From Candidatus Woesearchaeota archaeon (lineage in GTDB: Archaea; Nanobdellota; Nanobdellia; Woesearchaeales; WAPY01): a DNA stretch of 9,613 nt. Positions 1 to 6,133 of this stretch are shown in pieces (the first letter of the stretch is position 1; the number at the start of each line of letters is the position of its first letter). The position numbers were made by a program, and so were the translations under genes. The DNA lies in contig WAPY01000036.1 of NCBI GenBank assembly GCA_015520525.1, positions 1-9,613 on the forward strand, read 5' to 3'. Under the pieces are notes generated by a model, which was not told the DNA's origin, searched no databases, and was given only the letters and a program-made list of their open reading frames with translations.

Positions 1-2
1 AG

Positions 3-506
3 GATGCGGGCATTCGTTCTGAAGTCATTGGATATAAAAAGTTTGGGCAGGTTGTTTCTGACTATGATAAAATTATTATTGCTGGCACGAACCTTCAAGA
101 TTTTGATTATTTGAATGAGGAGTTTCTCTCTCATTTTAAGAGTTTGCTCTCACATGAGAAGAACGTTCTTGGAATTTGTTCAGGAATGCATATTATAGGT
201 TCTATTTTTGAAGTTCCTCTTGTTGATGTTCGCGAGATTAAGGTAAAGTACATTAGGCTCAAAGGAACTTGGATAAAAGTTTTTTTGATGCATAATAAGA
301 GTTTAGATTATGCTTCAGCGTTGAAAGAATTTAATGTATTGTCCAAGACAAAAGTTAATGGCGTTTATGTTCCCCAAGTTGTAGTTGATAAATCGCATAG
401 GTTCTTTGGCTTTCAGTTTCATCCAGAAGTTTTTAATGAGAGCCTAATTGTTGACTTTGCTCGTGGAGAATTATGCAGGTCCCTTGCTCTCTCCAAACTT
501 GATTGA
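3..506 (+). CDS. Class I glutamine amidotransferase-like protein, 5' end cut by window edge
   Basis: The reading frame is open from base 3, so the N-terminus lies outside the window; an internal ATG at 111 is not the likely start because family-like sequence (YDKIIIAGT) precedes it. The nucleophile elbow GICSGMH places the catalytic Cys at bases 177-179, and the FGFQFHPEV motif gives the His and Glu of the Cys-His-Glu triad (His codon at 420-422). Such domains release ammonia from glutamine and hand it to a synthetase partner, as in GuaA, TrpG, PabA, CarA or PyrG. The elbow differs from the usual GxCxGHQ (Met-His in place of His-Gln), and I cannot assign it to one of those subfamilies. No synthetase is visible in the window; a partner could lie to the left. 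The TGA stop lies inside the 3' end of the convergent DUF99 gene. Confidence 0.85.
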   Translation, partial: DAGIRSEVIGYKKFGQVVSDYDKIIIAGTNLQDFDYLNEEFLSHFKSLLSHEKNVLGICSGMHIIGSIFEVPLVDVREIKVKYIRLKGTWIKVFLMHNKSLDYASALKEFNVLSKTKVNGVYVPQVVVDKSHRFFGFQFHPEVFNESLIVDFARGELCRSLALSKLD

Positions 507-1073
507 TGATAATATTAAATGTGCTATTCTTAACGGCTCAGGCACTAAAGATCTTTGAGTCATCAACTTTAGAATCTCTTCAGCGTATTCAACTCTACAG
601 CCTGCCTTTTGAAAGAAGATTTTCCCATTGACATTCTTACTCTTTATTTTAACTTCATGAATTTCTCCTGCTTTCTTCATGAGTTCTTCCCTCACCTTAG
701 GTCTTGTGGTGTGGCTTAGTGCTTTTTTTATTCTATTAAAAGAAGGCCTTTTTCTCATAACAACAATTACTGGAATTTGAGTTGCTTTGTGAAGCTTATT
801 TATATCGACTGTGTTGAAACCTGCAAGGCATATTCCATCTAAGAGTATCGCCCGCAGTTGAAGTTTGAATTTTGATTTGTTTACGGCCTCAATTAATTTC
901 CTTGTTGAGTTGAATCCATCCACTCTGACTTTTGTAGTTACAGCCCCCTCGAACAAGTAAGGTCCTCGCATAACCACGCCCATTATTAGATTGTCTTCTT
1001 TTGAGAACTTCTTGAAGGGGGAGTCGTCAAAGCCTATAACTCTTATCTCTCCTTTCATCCTTTCTTTTTTCAT
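471..1073 (-). CDS. DUF99 / UPF0215 family protein (endonuclease dU family)
   Basis: The 200-residue protein has the normal length and the signatures of the archaeal DUF99 family: RVIGFDDSPF at residues 11-20 with the acidic pair D16/D17, LLDGICLAGFNTVDI around 77-91 with D79, and VPEPLRIAHLI from about 177. The family is related to endonuclease V and has been named endonuclease dU, which suggests an RNase H-like fold and a role in processing deaminated nucleic acid; that function is family knowledge and is not proven for this gene. The start ATG overlaps the TGA of the upstream PQ-loop gene as ATGA, so translation is probably coupled; a second Met at residue 6 is a possible start. The stop lies inside the amidotransferase gene on the other strand, a 36-base convergent overlap. 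Confidence 0.9.
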   Translation of the reverse strand: MKKERMKGEIRVIGFDDSPFKKFSKEDNLIMGVVMRGPYLFEGAVTTKVRVDGFNSTRKLIEAVNKSKFKLQLRAILLDGICLAGFNTVDINKLHKATQIPVIVVMRKRPSFNRIKKALSHTTRPKVREELMKKAGEIHEVKIKSKNVNGKIFFQKAGCRVEYAEEILKLMTQRSLVPEPLRIAHLILSSIKFGESKGPA

Positions 1074-1369
1074 TTTATTAATTGTATGGCTTTTGTTTCT
1101 CTTTCGCTGTTGCCTCTGCCAAATTCAAATTTTAGAATCAAAATTCCCAAGACTATTGCTAGGGAGAACACATTGGCTAAGAGAAGAGGCAGGTCGTCAA
1201 CATACGACGCGTATATTATCCAAAGTATAAATCCCATAGCCAGCAGTGAGTATGTGAGTGTTGATATGTCCTTTGCTTCTCTTAGCTCATATATCTTTAT
1301 TAGTTGCGGTATGTTTGCTGTTGTTGTTAATATTCCTGCAATGTATCCGAGTATTATCATAAGGTTCAT
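1070..1369 (-). CDS. PQ-loop / SemiSWEET-like small membrane protein
   Basis: The 99-residue protein contains three predicted membrane helices (about residues 5-25, 38-57 and 60-78) and the conserved Pro-Gln pair at residues 21-22 in the motif TTTANIPQLIKIY. The length and single three-helix bundle fit SemiSWEET proteins, which dimerise in the membrane and move small sugars down their gradient. Other PQ-loop proteins carry amino acids or have unknown cargo, so the substrate is open. The C-terminus is a charged tail of about 20 residues. No Shine-Dalgarno motif is visible before the ATG; Met4 is an alternative start. It lies 33 bases after the tRNA-Arg 3' end and overlaps DUF99 by four bases, so it may be read from a transcript shared with the tRNA or from a weak local AATAAA-like box. 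Confidence 0.8.
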   Translation of the reverse strand: MNLMIILGYIAGILTTTANIPQLIKIYELREAKDISTLTYSLLAMGFILWIIYASYVDDLPLLLANVFSLAIVLGILILKFEFGRGNSERETKAIQLIK

Positions 1370-1402
1370 TTTATCGTTTTGTTTATTCTGTTTATTGTTG
1401 AA

Positions 1403-1475
1403 CGCTCCCGTCGGGATTTGAACCCGAGCCGCAACCTCCGCAGGGTTGCATACTTCCAGGCTATACTACGGGAGC
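1403..1475 (-). tRNA. tRNA-Arg, anticodon GCG
   Basis: The minus strand folds into a full cloverleaf. Acceptor GCTCCCG pairs with CGGGAGC over seven pairs. The D stem GTAT/GTAT uses two G-T pairs, and its loop holds GG and A20. Anticodon stem CAACC/GGTTG encloses the loop CTGCGGA, giving anticodon GCG (codons CGC and CGT). A four-base variable region is followed by T stem TCGGG/CCCGA with loop TTCAAAT. The discriminator is G at 1403, and no CCA is encoded (the next bases read TTC), as is common in archaea. There is no intron. A20 is a known arginine identity base, which supports the assignment. The gene sits 30 bases after the rad50 stop and 33 bases before the PQ-loop start, all on one strand. 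Confidence 0.95.
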
Positions 1476-1505
1476 ATTTGTTGGATTTGTGATTTATTTT
1501 TTTGC

Positions 1506-3932
1506 TTATTCATTGATGATTTGGCTGACATGGTTGTTTTTTACAATTCTTATTATTCTATCGACGAATGTTTCAACCTTTGCTTCGTGGGATACTATTA
1601 TTATCTGCTTCATCTTGAGCTCTCTTATTATGTCTCTAACCTTGTCGAGTTGTTTATCTGAAAACCCATCTGTTGGTTCGTCAAGTATGATTAAGTCCTT
1701 TGTTTTTATCTTTGATGTTAGGTCATTTATTACCTTGTTCAATGCTAGCCTGTAAGCTAACGCCAGTGCTGTCTTTTCTCCACCAGATAAGTTTTCTATT
1801 TCTATGTCATAGCCGTTTTGGGTTACTATCGGGCTGAAGTCCTCGGATAATCTTGCATTCACGCTTTCATCGTCAATTATCTTGTTGAACCATTCTTGGA
1901 ATAAGCTGTTGAACTGCGAGTGTATTGTCGCCATGGCTTGTTTTTCTATTAGGTCAACTGACGGCAGGAATTGAGTGTTAATCCAGGATTTAAGCTCTAA
2001 AATTTTTTTAAGTTTGTCCGCTGATTCCTCCTTCTCTTTTATCTCTTTGAGCAGGTCTTCCTTCATTTTTGTTTTTATTTGGACTTCTTTATTTACCTCG
2101 GCGGATTTTGCATATATATCTTTTAATCTTGTCTGGATGACTTTAAGTTCCTCATTGATTCTTGTTATCTCATCTATTATAGGTTCTTTAGTTTTTATTA
2201 ATTTTGAGATTTCTCTAAATTCTTCCTCTAATCTTCTTATATTCTCTTCCTCATCTTTCAATCTTGATTGGTTTGTATTTATTGACTCTTTTAGATGTTT
2301 TACTTGAATCTTTATCTTCTCCTGCTCTAAGATTTTGTTAAGCTCCTCTTTCAGCTTGTTGAGTTTTGTTTTTTTCTCGTTGAGTTCTTTTATTAATTTT
2401 ATGTCGTCAGTTAGTTCTGCTTCCTTCTTCAACTCTGCGAGCTTTAACCTTTTCTGCTCTTCTTCTCTTTTGCTGTTTTCAATGTAAGCTTTTTGTTTTT
2501 TTAACTCGGCAAGTTTAATGTTTGCTCTATTGTTTTCTTCTTTCAGCTTCTCAATGTTCTTTATTCTTTCGTCTATTATTTTGTTCTGCTTCTGGAGGTT
2601 GTTCAGTTTGTTGCTCAATTCTTCTAATTGTCTGCTGTAGTCTTTTTTGACTCTTGCTCTGTGCTCTTCGCTTAAAGGTTGCATGCACAACGGGCACTTG
2701 CTAGCTCCTTCCAATGAGTTCATGTTCTCTTTTATTTGTTCTATTCTGCTTTTTACAGATGCTGTTTCATCTCTGTTCTTTTCTCTTATCTTTTTTAGAG
2801 CGTCAAGATTTTTAATATTCTCATCGTTGCTTTTTATTCTTTCCTCCGCCTCTTTGATTTGCGATGAGGTTTCATCGAGTTTTTTTGTCATTTCATTAAG
2901 ACGCTTTACCTCTCTCTCAATCTCTAATCTTCTTTTTTCAATTTCTTCCTTCTTGGTTTTTATTGCGCTTATTCTCTTCTGTATGTTCATATATTCTTCT
3001 TCTGTTTTGTTTATTTCTTCTTCAATTTCTGATTTGTTACCTATATCCTTCATGCTTGCCACGAGTTTTTTTATGCTGTCACTCTTTGTCTTTATCTCTA
3101 CTTTTATCTTTTCAACATTCTCTTTTTTCTCGTCTATTTTTGATTTGATTGCAGAGCTCTTTTCTTTGAGCTTGTTCAGTTCCTTTTCTTCTTCTTTTAA
3201 GTTTAGGAGTTTTTTATTTACAGATTCTTCCTCATGGTTTGCTTTTTTTAGTTCTAAGCTTATTCTCTCCTTCTCTTTTGAGAGTCGGTTTATTTCTTCA
3301 TTTAACTCTTTTAATTCTTCTTTCAATCTTTCAGCTCCCTCAGATTTCACCTCGAGTTCTTTCGCTTTCAGTCTTAAATAAGTTAGTATTATGCTTGAGT
3401 TGTCTTTTATCCTTTTGTACTTGTCAATGCCGAACAGCTTCCTTAAGGTGTCGAGCCTTTCTTCGCTTTTCTCAAAGAGTATTTTCTTCATTTCTCCTTG
3501 AGGAGTGTAAACTGTAAATCTATAGATTAATGACTTCTTTTTTCTCTGTAAGGATTCAGGATATCCCAAAATGGACAAGATTTGTGTTTTTAGTTCAACG
3601 GGTGACAGCTCCATCTTCACTCCATCAATTATGAGAATTCCAGGTTCTTGGATTATTCTCCCAGCTGTTGTTTTTACCTTCCTCTTTATTATGATTTTAC
3701 TGCCGTTTACTTTCAGTTCAACTTCTACACTGCCTGTTCTTTTTCCCTTTCTTAAAAGCGCGTTTGTTGATAAGTCAGATCTTGTTCCTAAAAGGGCGAA
3801 TTCCAAAGCGAGCAGTATAGTTGTTTTGCCGGCTCCTATATCTCCGCTTAACAGAGTAATTCCTTCAGAGAAGTTTATCTCCGTGTCCTCGTAGCTTCGT
3901 ATATTATGAAGTTTTATCCTTTCAATTATCAT
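1506..3932 (-). CDS. rad50: DNA double-strand break repair ATPase Rad50
   Basis: The 808-residue protein has the complete Rad50 plan. The Walker A loop GDIGAGKTT is at 30-38, a long Glu/Lys-rich coiled coil runs from about 170 to 690, and it is broken by the zinc hook CPLC with C413 and C416 almost exactly at the centre. The ABC signature LSGGE is at 715-719, Walker B LIILDEP with D751/E752, the D-loop follows, and the switch His is in SHE at 782. With Mre11, Rad50 tethers and processes DNA ends. It is somewhat shorter than the best-known archaeal Rad50s, which I recall at about 880 residues or more, probably through a shorter coiled coil. The N-terminus MIIERIKLHNIRSYED begins like other family members, which fixes the start; it has no Shine-Dalgarno motif and a TATA-like box near -27, so the mRNA is probably leaderless. 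Neither mre11 nor herA/nurA is adjacent. Confidence 0.95.
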   Translation of the reverse strand: MIIERIKLHNIRSYEDTEINFSEGITLLSGDIGAGKTTILLALEFALLGTRSDLSTNALLRKGKRTGSVEVELKVNGSKIIIKRKVKTTAGRIIQEPGILIIDGVKMELSPVELKTQILSILGYPESLQRKKKSLIYRFTVYTPQGEMKKILFEKSEERLDTLRKLFGIDKYKRIKDNSSIILTYLRLKAKELEVKSEGAERLKEELKELNEEINRLSKEKERISLELKKANHEEESVNKKLLNLKEEEKELNKLKEKSSAIKSKIDEKKENVEKIKVEIKTKSDSIKKLVASMKDIGNKSEIEEEINKTEEEYMNIQKRISAIKTKKEEIEKRRLEIEREVKRLNEMTKKLDETSSQIKEAEERIKSNDENIKNLDALKKIREKNRDETASVKSRIEQIKENMNSLEGASKCPLCMQPLSEEHRARVKKDYSRQLEELSNKLNNLQKQNKIIDERIKNIEKLKEENNRANIKLAELKKQKAYIENSKREEEQKRLKLAELKKEAELTDDIKLIKELNEKKTKLNKLKEELNKILEQEKIKIQVKHLKESINTNQSRLKDEEENIRRLEEEFREISKLIKTKEPIIDEITRINEELKVIQTRLKDIYAKSAEVNKEVQIKTKMKEDLLKEIKEKEESADKLKKILELKSWINTQFLPSVDLIEKQAMATIHSQFNSLFQEWFNKIIDDESVNARLSEDFSPIVTQNGYDIEIENLSGGEKTALALAYRLALNKVINDLTSKIKTKDLIILDEPTDGFSDKQLDKVRDIIRELKMKQIIIVSHEAKVETFVDRIIRIVKNNHVSQIINE

Positions 3933-3954
3933 TAATTTTAGGTTCTTCTATTCC

Positions 3955-3962
3955 TTAATAAA
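3955..3962 (-). promoter_or_regulatory. TATA-like box of rad50
   Basis: On the minus strand TTTATTAA lies 23-30 bases before the rad50 ATG. This is the distance expected between an archaeal TATA box and the transcription start, so transcription would begin at or next to the ATG. The lack of any ribosome binding site before the ATG agrees with a leaderless mRNA. Confidence 0.5.
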
Positions 3963-3982
3963 CTTTATCCCTTGTGGTAAAA

Positions 3983-3990
3983 CTTTTAAA
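3983..3990 (+). promoter_or_regulatory. TATA-like box of the isomerase-ROK operon
   Basis: CTTTTAAA, preceded by an A-rich stretch that could act as a BRE, sits about 35 bases before the ATG at 4022. The inferred start point near 4012 would leave a leader of about ten bases that just contains the GGTGGT motif. This favours the ATG at 4022 over the upstream GTG at 3974, which would lie before the TATA box. Confidence 0.45.
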
Positions 3991-4012
3991 TGAGCTTGCT
4001 TTCTCTCATTAT

Positions 4013-4018
4013 GGTGGT
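4013..4018 (+). promoter_or_regulatory. Shine-Dalgarno site that sets the isomerase start
   Basis: GGTGGT followed by three A residues precedes ATG at 4022. The same arrangement (purine-rich core, then a short A-rich spacer, then ATG) occurs before the L15e and lamin-tail genes. It argues against the upstream GTG at 3974. Confidence 0.6.
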
Positions 4019-4021
4019 AAA

Positions 4022-4999
4022 ATGAGAACTGAAAGTCTTTCTGATGGTATTGATAAAATTCCCGATAGGATAGAATCTTTTGCAGATGTTGAGGGTGTTA
4101 AATTCATTGGGGATATTGATAATGTTATAGTTTCTGGAGTTGACAATTCCCTTATCGCTGGAGAGATGCTTAAGAATTATGTTGACGAGCTTGGGCTTAA
4201 ACTTCCCATATTTTTAAATGAGTCTGTTGAACTTCCTGCTTGGGCAAACAGCAGGACGTTGGTTTTCATAGTTTCATATTCTGGAAGCGACTTAGAAGCT
4301 ATGAAGAGTTATAAGACCGCTGTGGGCAGGGGATGTAAAATTTTAGTAATTTCTTCTGACGGTAAGCTCAAGCAGATGGCAAATGAGAATAATACTGATT
4401 TCATTAAACTGCCTGAGAATATTGATTCAAGGGGCGCGTTTTTCTTATCATTGATTGCGATGATTAACACTCTCAGAAAGAACAACATCATAAGAGAAGA
4501 CATCGATTTCTTCAGGATAGCGAGGGTCATGAGAAAGGATAAGTTTAAAGAGCATGCGGAATTGCTTGCCAATAACTTAGTCGGCAAGCTCCCTATAATA
4601 TACACTTCCAACAGGTTCTCCTCCATGGGCATGCTTTGGAAGAGGTTTTTTAATCTTAACTCTAAAATCATAGCCTTCAGCAACACAATTCCAGAAGCGT
4701 GCTACTCCGATGTGGAGGGTTATACAACCAGTCCGGACAATATTCACATTATCTTTTTAAGAGATAAAGAAGAGAATAAGCATGTTAATAGAGAAATTGA
4801 CTCAATGAAATCCCTGCTTAAAGGGGAGAAGCAGGTCAGCGAGCTTAGAATCTCAGGAACTGACTACCTAACTGAATTGTTCTCAACAGCTTACTTTGGA
4901 CTTCTTGCAAGTGTTAAGCTTGGAGAGTTGATAGAGAACGATGTTGAATCGACGCCAAATATTGATGCTATTAAAAAGGATTTGAAAGGAATTTACTAA
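4022..4999 (+). CDS. SIS-domain protein of the phosphoglucose/phosphomannose isomerase family, catalytic residues altered
   Basis: The 325-residue protein has two SIS-type sugar-phosphate folds and the C-terminal pattern of archaeal bifunctional PGI/PMI enzymes: VSGVDNS at 37-43, SYSGSD at 85-90, a conserved Arg at 137 in DSRGAFF, the WKRFFNLNSK block, IPEACYSDVEGY, and a C-terminal STPNIDAIKKDLK tail resembling the family's DPTPxxxIExLK. Working enzymes interconvert glucose-6-phosphate, fructose-6-phosphate and mannose-6-phosphate. As I recall the family, the catalytic base is Glu in an NEN motif and ring opening uses His in PELNHNE; here these positions are Leu212 (NLN) and Tyr228 (PEACYSD), and the SYSGxT Thr is Asp90. 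It may be inactive, regulatory or changed in substrate. The stop is one base before the ROK kinase start, so the two form an operon. A GTG start at 3974 is possible but less likely. Confidence 0.8.
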   Translation: MRTESLSDGIDKIPDRIESFADVEGVKFIGDIDNVIVSGVDNSLIAGEMLKNYVDELGLKLPIFLNESVELPAWANSRTLVFIVSYSGSDLEAMKSYKTAVGRGCKILVISSDGKLKQMANENNTDFIKLPENIDSRGAFFLSLIAMINTLRKNNIIREDIDFFRIARVMRKDKFKEHAELLANNLVGKLPIIYTSNRFSSMGMLWKRFFNLNSKIIAFSNTIPEACYSDVEGYTTSPDNIHIIFLRDKEENKHVNREIDSMKSLLKGEKQVSELRISGTDYLTELFSTAYFGLLASVKLGELIENDVESTPNIDAIKKDLKGIY

Positions 5000-5000
5000 A

Positions 5001-5894
5001 ATGCTTGTTGCTGTTGACCTTGGCGGGACGAAGACTAGAACCAGTTTAATTGATAAAGGCCGTATTCTGAGGCAGATTACATTTTTAACTGAGCCTCAAA
5101 AGGGACGAAGTTATATTCTTAAGGAATTGTTCAAGTCAATTGATTATGTGAGTGAATCGAAGAAAATAGACGCTGTTTTAATTGCTGTTGCAGGGGTCAC
5201 AGATGGAAAGAGTATATTGAGGGCGGTAAATCTCGGTTTTGAAAATTTTAAATTAGCATCTATAGTTGAGAGGAAGTACAAGGTTCCTTGTTTTTTGGAG
5301 AATGACGCCAACGCCTTTGCCTACGCTGAGTTTGTTAATTTGAGGAAGAAGGACAGCTCTTTGCAAAATTTGGTTGGTGTAACTTTAGGCACGGGCATAG
5401 GTGCAGGCATAGTAATAAACGGAGTCTTGTATAAAGGTCTTAGCAATTCTGCTGGAGAGGCAGGTCACATGACGATTGATTCTCAACACAGGAAGTGCAA
5501 GTGCGGGAACTTCGACTGCTGGGAACTTTATGCGAGCTCAGGCTTTATAGAAAAGCAGTACTTAAAGTTGGGCCATCACAAATTAACTGCCGAGGAAGTT
5601 AATGATTTGTATAAGGTTGATAAGTCTGCAAGAAAAGTGATTTCTCAGTTCGCTAAGAATGTTTCTGTAGGAATAGTTAATCTTGCAAATGTTCTCGCTC
5701 CTCAAGTTATTGTGGTTGGAGGTGGCCTCTCAAACATTGATTATATCTTTAAGCCAATTTCTGAATATTTTAGAAACCACGCGTTCCCAACGATTAGGAA
5801 GGATGTTAAGATCTTAAAGAGTTCTCTTGGAAGAAACGCCATAGCTTTGGGATTGTCATACCTTTACTACGATTACTTTGTTAAGAAAAAATAA
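5001..5894 (+). CDS. ROK-family sugar kinase (glucokinase-like)
   Basis: The 297-residue length is typical of ROK kinases. Visible motifs in order are the N-terminal phosphate loop DLGGTKTRTSLID from residue 6, ENDANAF at 100-106 with catalytic base D102, a second phosphate loop LGTGIGAG, GEAGH at 152-156 with E153 and zinc-ligand H156, and the zinc cluster CKCGNFDCWE at 166-175 (C166, C168, C173). All catalytic and metal residues are present. It should transfer phosphate from ATP or another donor to glucose or a related hexose such as N-acetylmannosamine; the substrate cannot be read from sequence. No DNA-binding domain precedes the kinase, so it is an enzyme and not a ROK repressor. The cluster has Asp at position 172 where Gly is common. 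It follows the isomerase-like gene after one base and ends 12 bases from the convergent zinc-ribbon gene. Confidence 0.92.
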   Translation: MLVAVDLGGTKTRTSLIDKGRILRQITFLTEPQKGRSYILKELFKSIDYVSESKKIDAVLIAVAGVTDGKSILRAVNLGFENFKLASIVERKYKVPCFLENDANAFAYAEFVNLRKKDSSLQNLVGVTLGTGIGAGIVINGVLYKGLSNSAGEAGHMTIDSQHRKCKCGNFDCWELYASSGFIEKQYLKLGHHKLTAEEVNDLYKVDKSARKVISQFAKNVSVGIVNLANVLAPQVIVVGGGLSNIDYIFKPISEYFRNHAFPTIRKDVKILKSSLGRNAIALGLSYLYYDYFVKKK

Positions 5895-5906
5895 ACTATC
5901 TATTCT

Positions 5907-6065
5907 TCATCCATCATCCATTTCATCTAATTCATTCAGAAGGTCTTGGGCGCTGCCTTCTTTAACTAAAGTTCCTCTCCTTCCACAGTAGGGGCATACC
6001 TGAGGAACTCTGTCAGTTTTTGGTTCAAACTTGTAGCCACAGGCAGTGCAATAGTATCTTGTCAT
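5907..6065 (-). CDS. Small zinc-ribbon protein, 52 residues
   Basis: This short gene translates to a protein beginning MTRYYCTACGYKFEP and holding two knuckles, C6-x2-C9 and C24-x2-C27 (CTACG and CPYCG), the pattern of a rubredoxin-like zinc ribbon. It ends in an acidic tail (DLLNELDEMDDG) that may bind a partner. The ribosome site GAGGTG at 6072-6077 lies six bases before the ATG, and a TATA-like box is upstream, so it is a real, separately expressed gene. Archaeal genomes carry many such mini-ribbons; some are parts of transcription, RNA or redox complexes, but I cannot name a specific family. It lies downstream of the HD gene on the same strand and convergent to the ROK kinase. Confidence 0.8.
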   Translation of the reverse strand: MTRYYCTACGYKFEPKTDRVPQVCPYCGRRGTLVKEGSAQDLLNELDEMDDG

Positions 6066-6092
6066 GTTGAACACCTCAATAGATGAATACCT

Positions 6093-6102
6093 ATACTAGT
6101 AT
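6093..6102. promoter_or_regulatory. Perfect 10-bp palindrome at the zinc-ribbon gene start point
   Basis: ATACTAGTAT is its own reverse complement and falls where transcription of the zinc-ribbon gene would begin, 20-29 bases after the TATA-like box. The position would suit a repressor operator, but the site is short and chance is possible in AT-rich DNA. Confidence 0.25.
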
Positions 6103-6111
6103 TGTGTTTTA

Positions 6112-6121
6112 CTATAAAAAC
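6112..6121 (-). promoter_or_regulatory. TATA-like box of the zinc-ribbon gene
   Basis: On the minus strand an AAAAG element followed by TTTTTATAG resembles an archaeal BRE plus TATA box. The predicted start is near 6091, leaving a leader of about 25 bases that carries the GAGGTG ribosome site. Confidence 0.45.
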
Positions 6122-6133
6122 TTTTCTAATTAT

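Noticed and set aside
991..1421. Plus-strand frames over the DUF99 start and the PQ-loop gene
   Set aside because: They oppose two well-supported genes, show no family motif, and the longer one runs into the tRNA.
1446..1755. Hydrophobic plus-strand frames near the rad50 end
   Set aside because: One begins inside the tRNA-Arg gene and both oppose the conserved Rad50 ATPase C-terminus.
2647..3381. Long plus-strand open frame rich in Ser, Phe and Leu
   Set aside because: It is the antisense of the Rad50 coiled coil; Glu/Lys-rich coding on one strand yields Ser/Phe/Leu-rich open frames on the other. Shorter frames at 1975-2307, 3239-3517 and 3571-3894 have the same cause.
3974..4021. GTG-initiated extension of the isomerase-like protein
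   Set aside because: It precedes both the TATA-like box and the GGTGGT ribosome site that point to ATG at 4022.
4309..4686. Minus-strand frame inside the isomerase-like gene
   Set aside because: It is antisense to conserved SIS-domain sequence and lacks its own signals.
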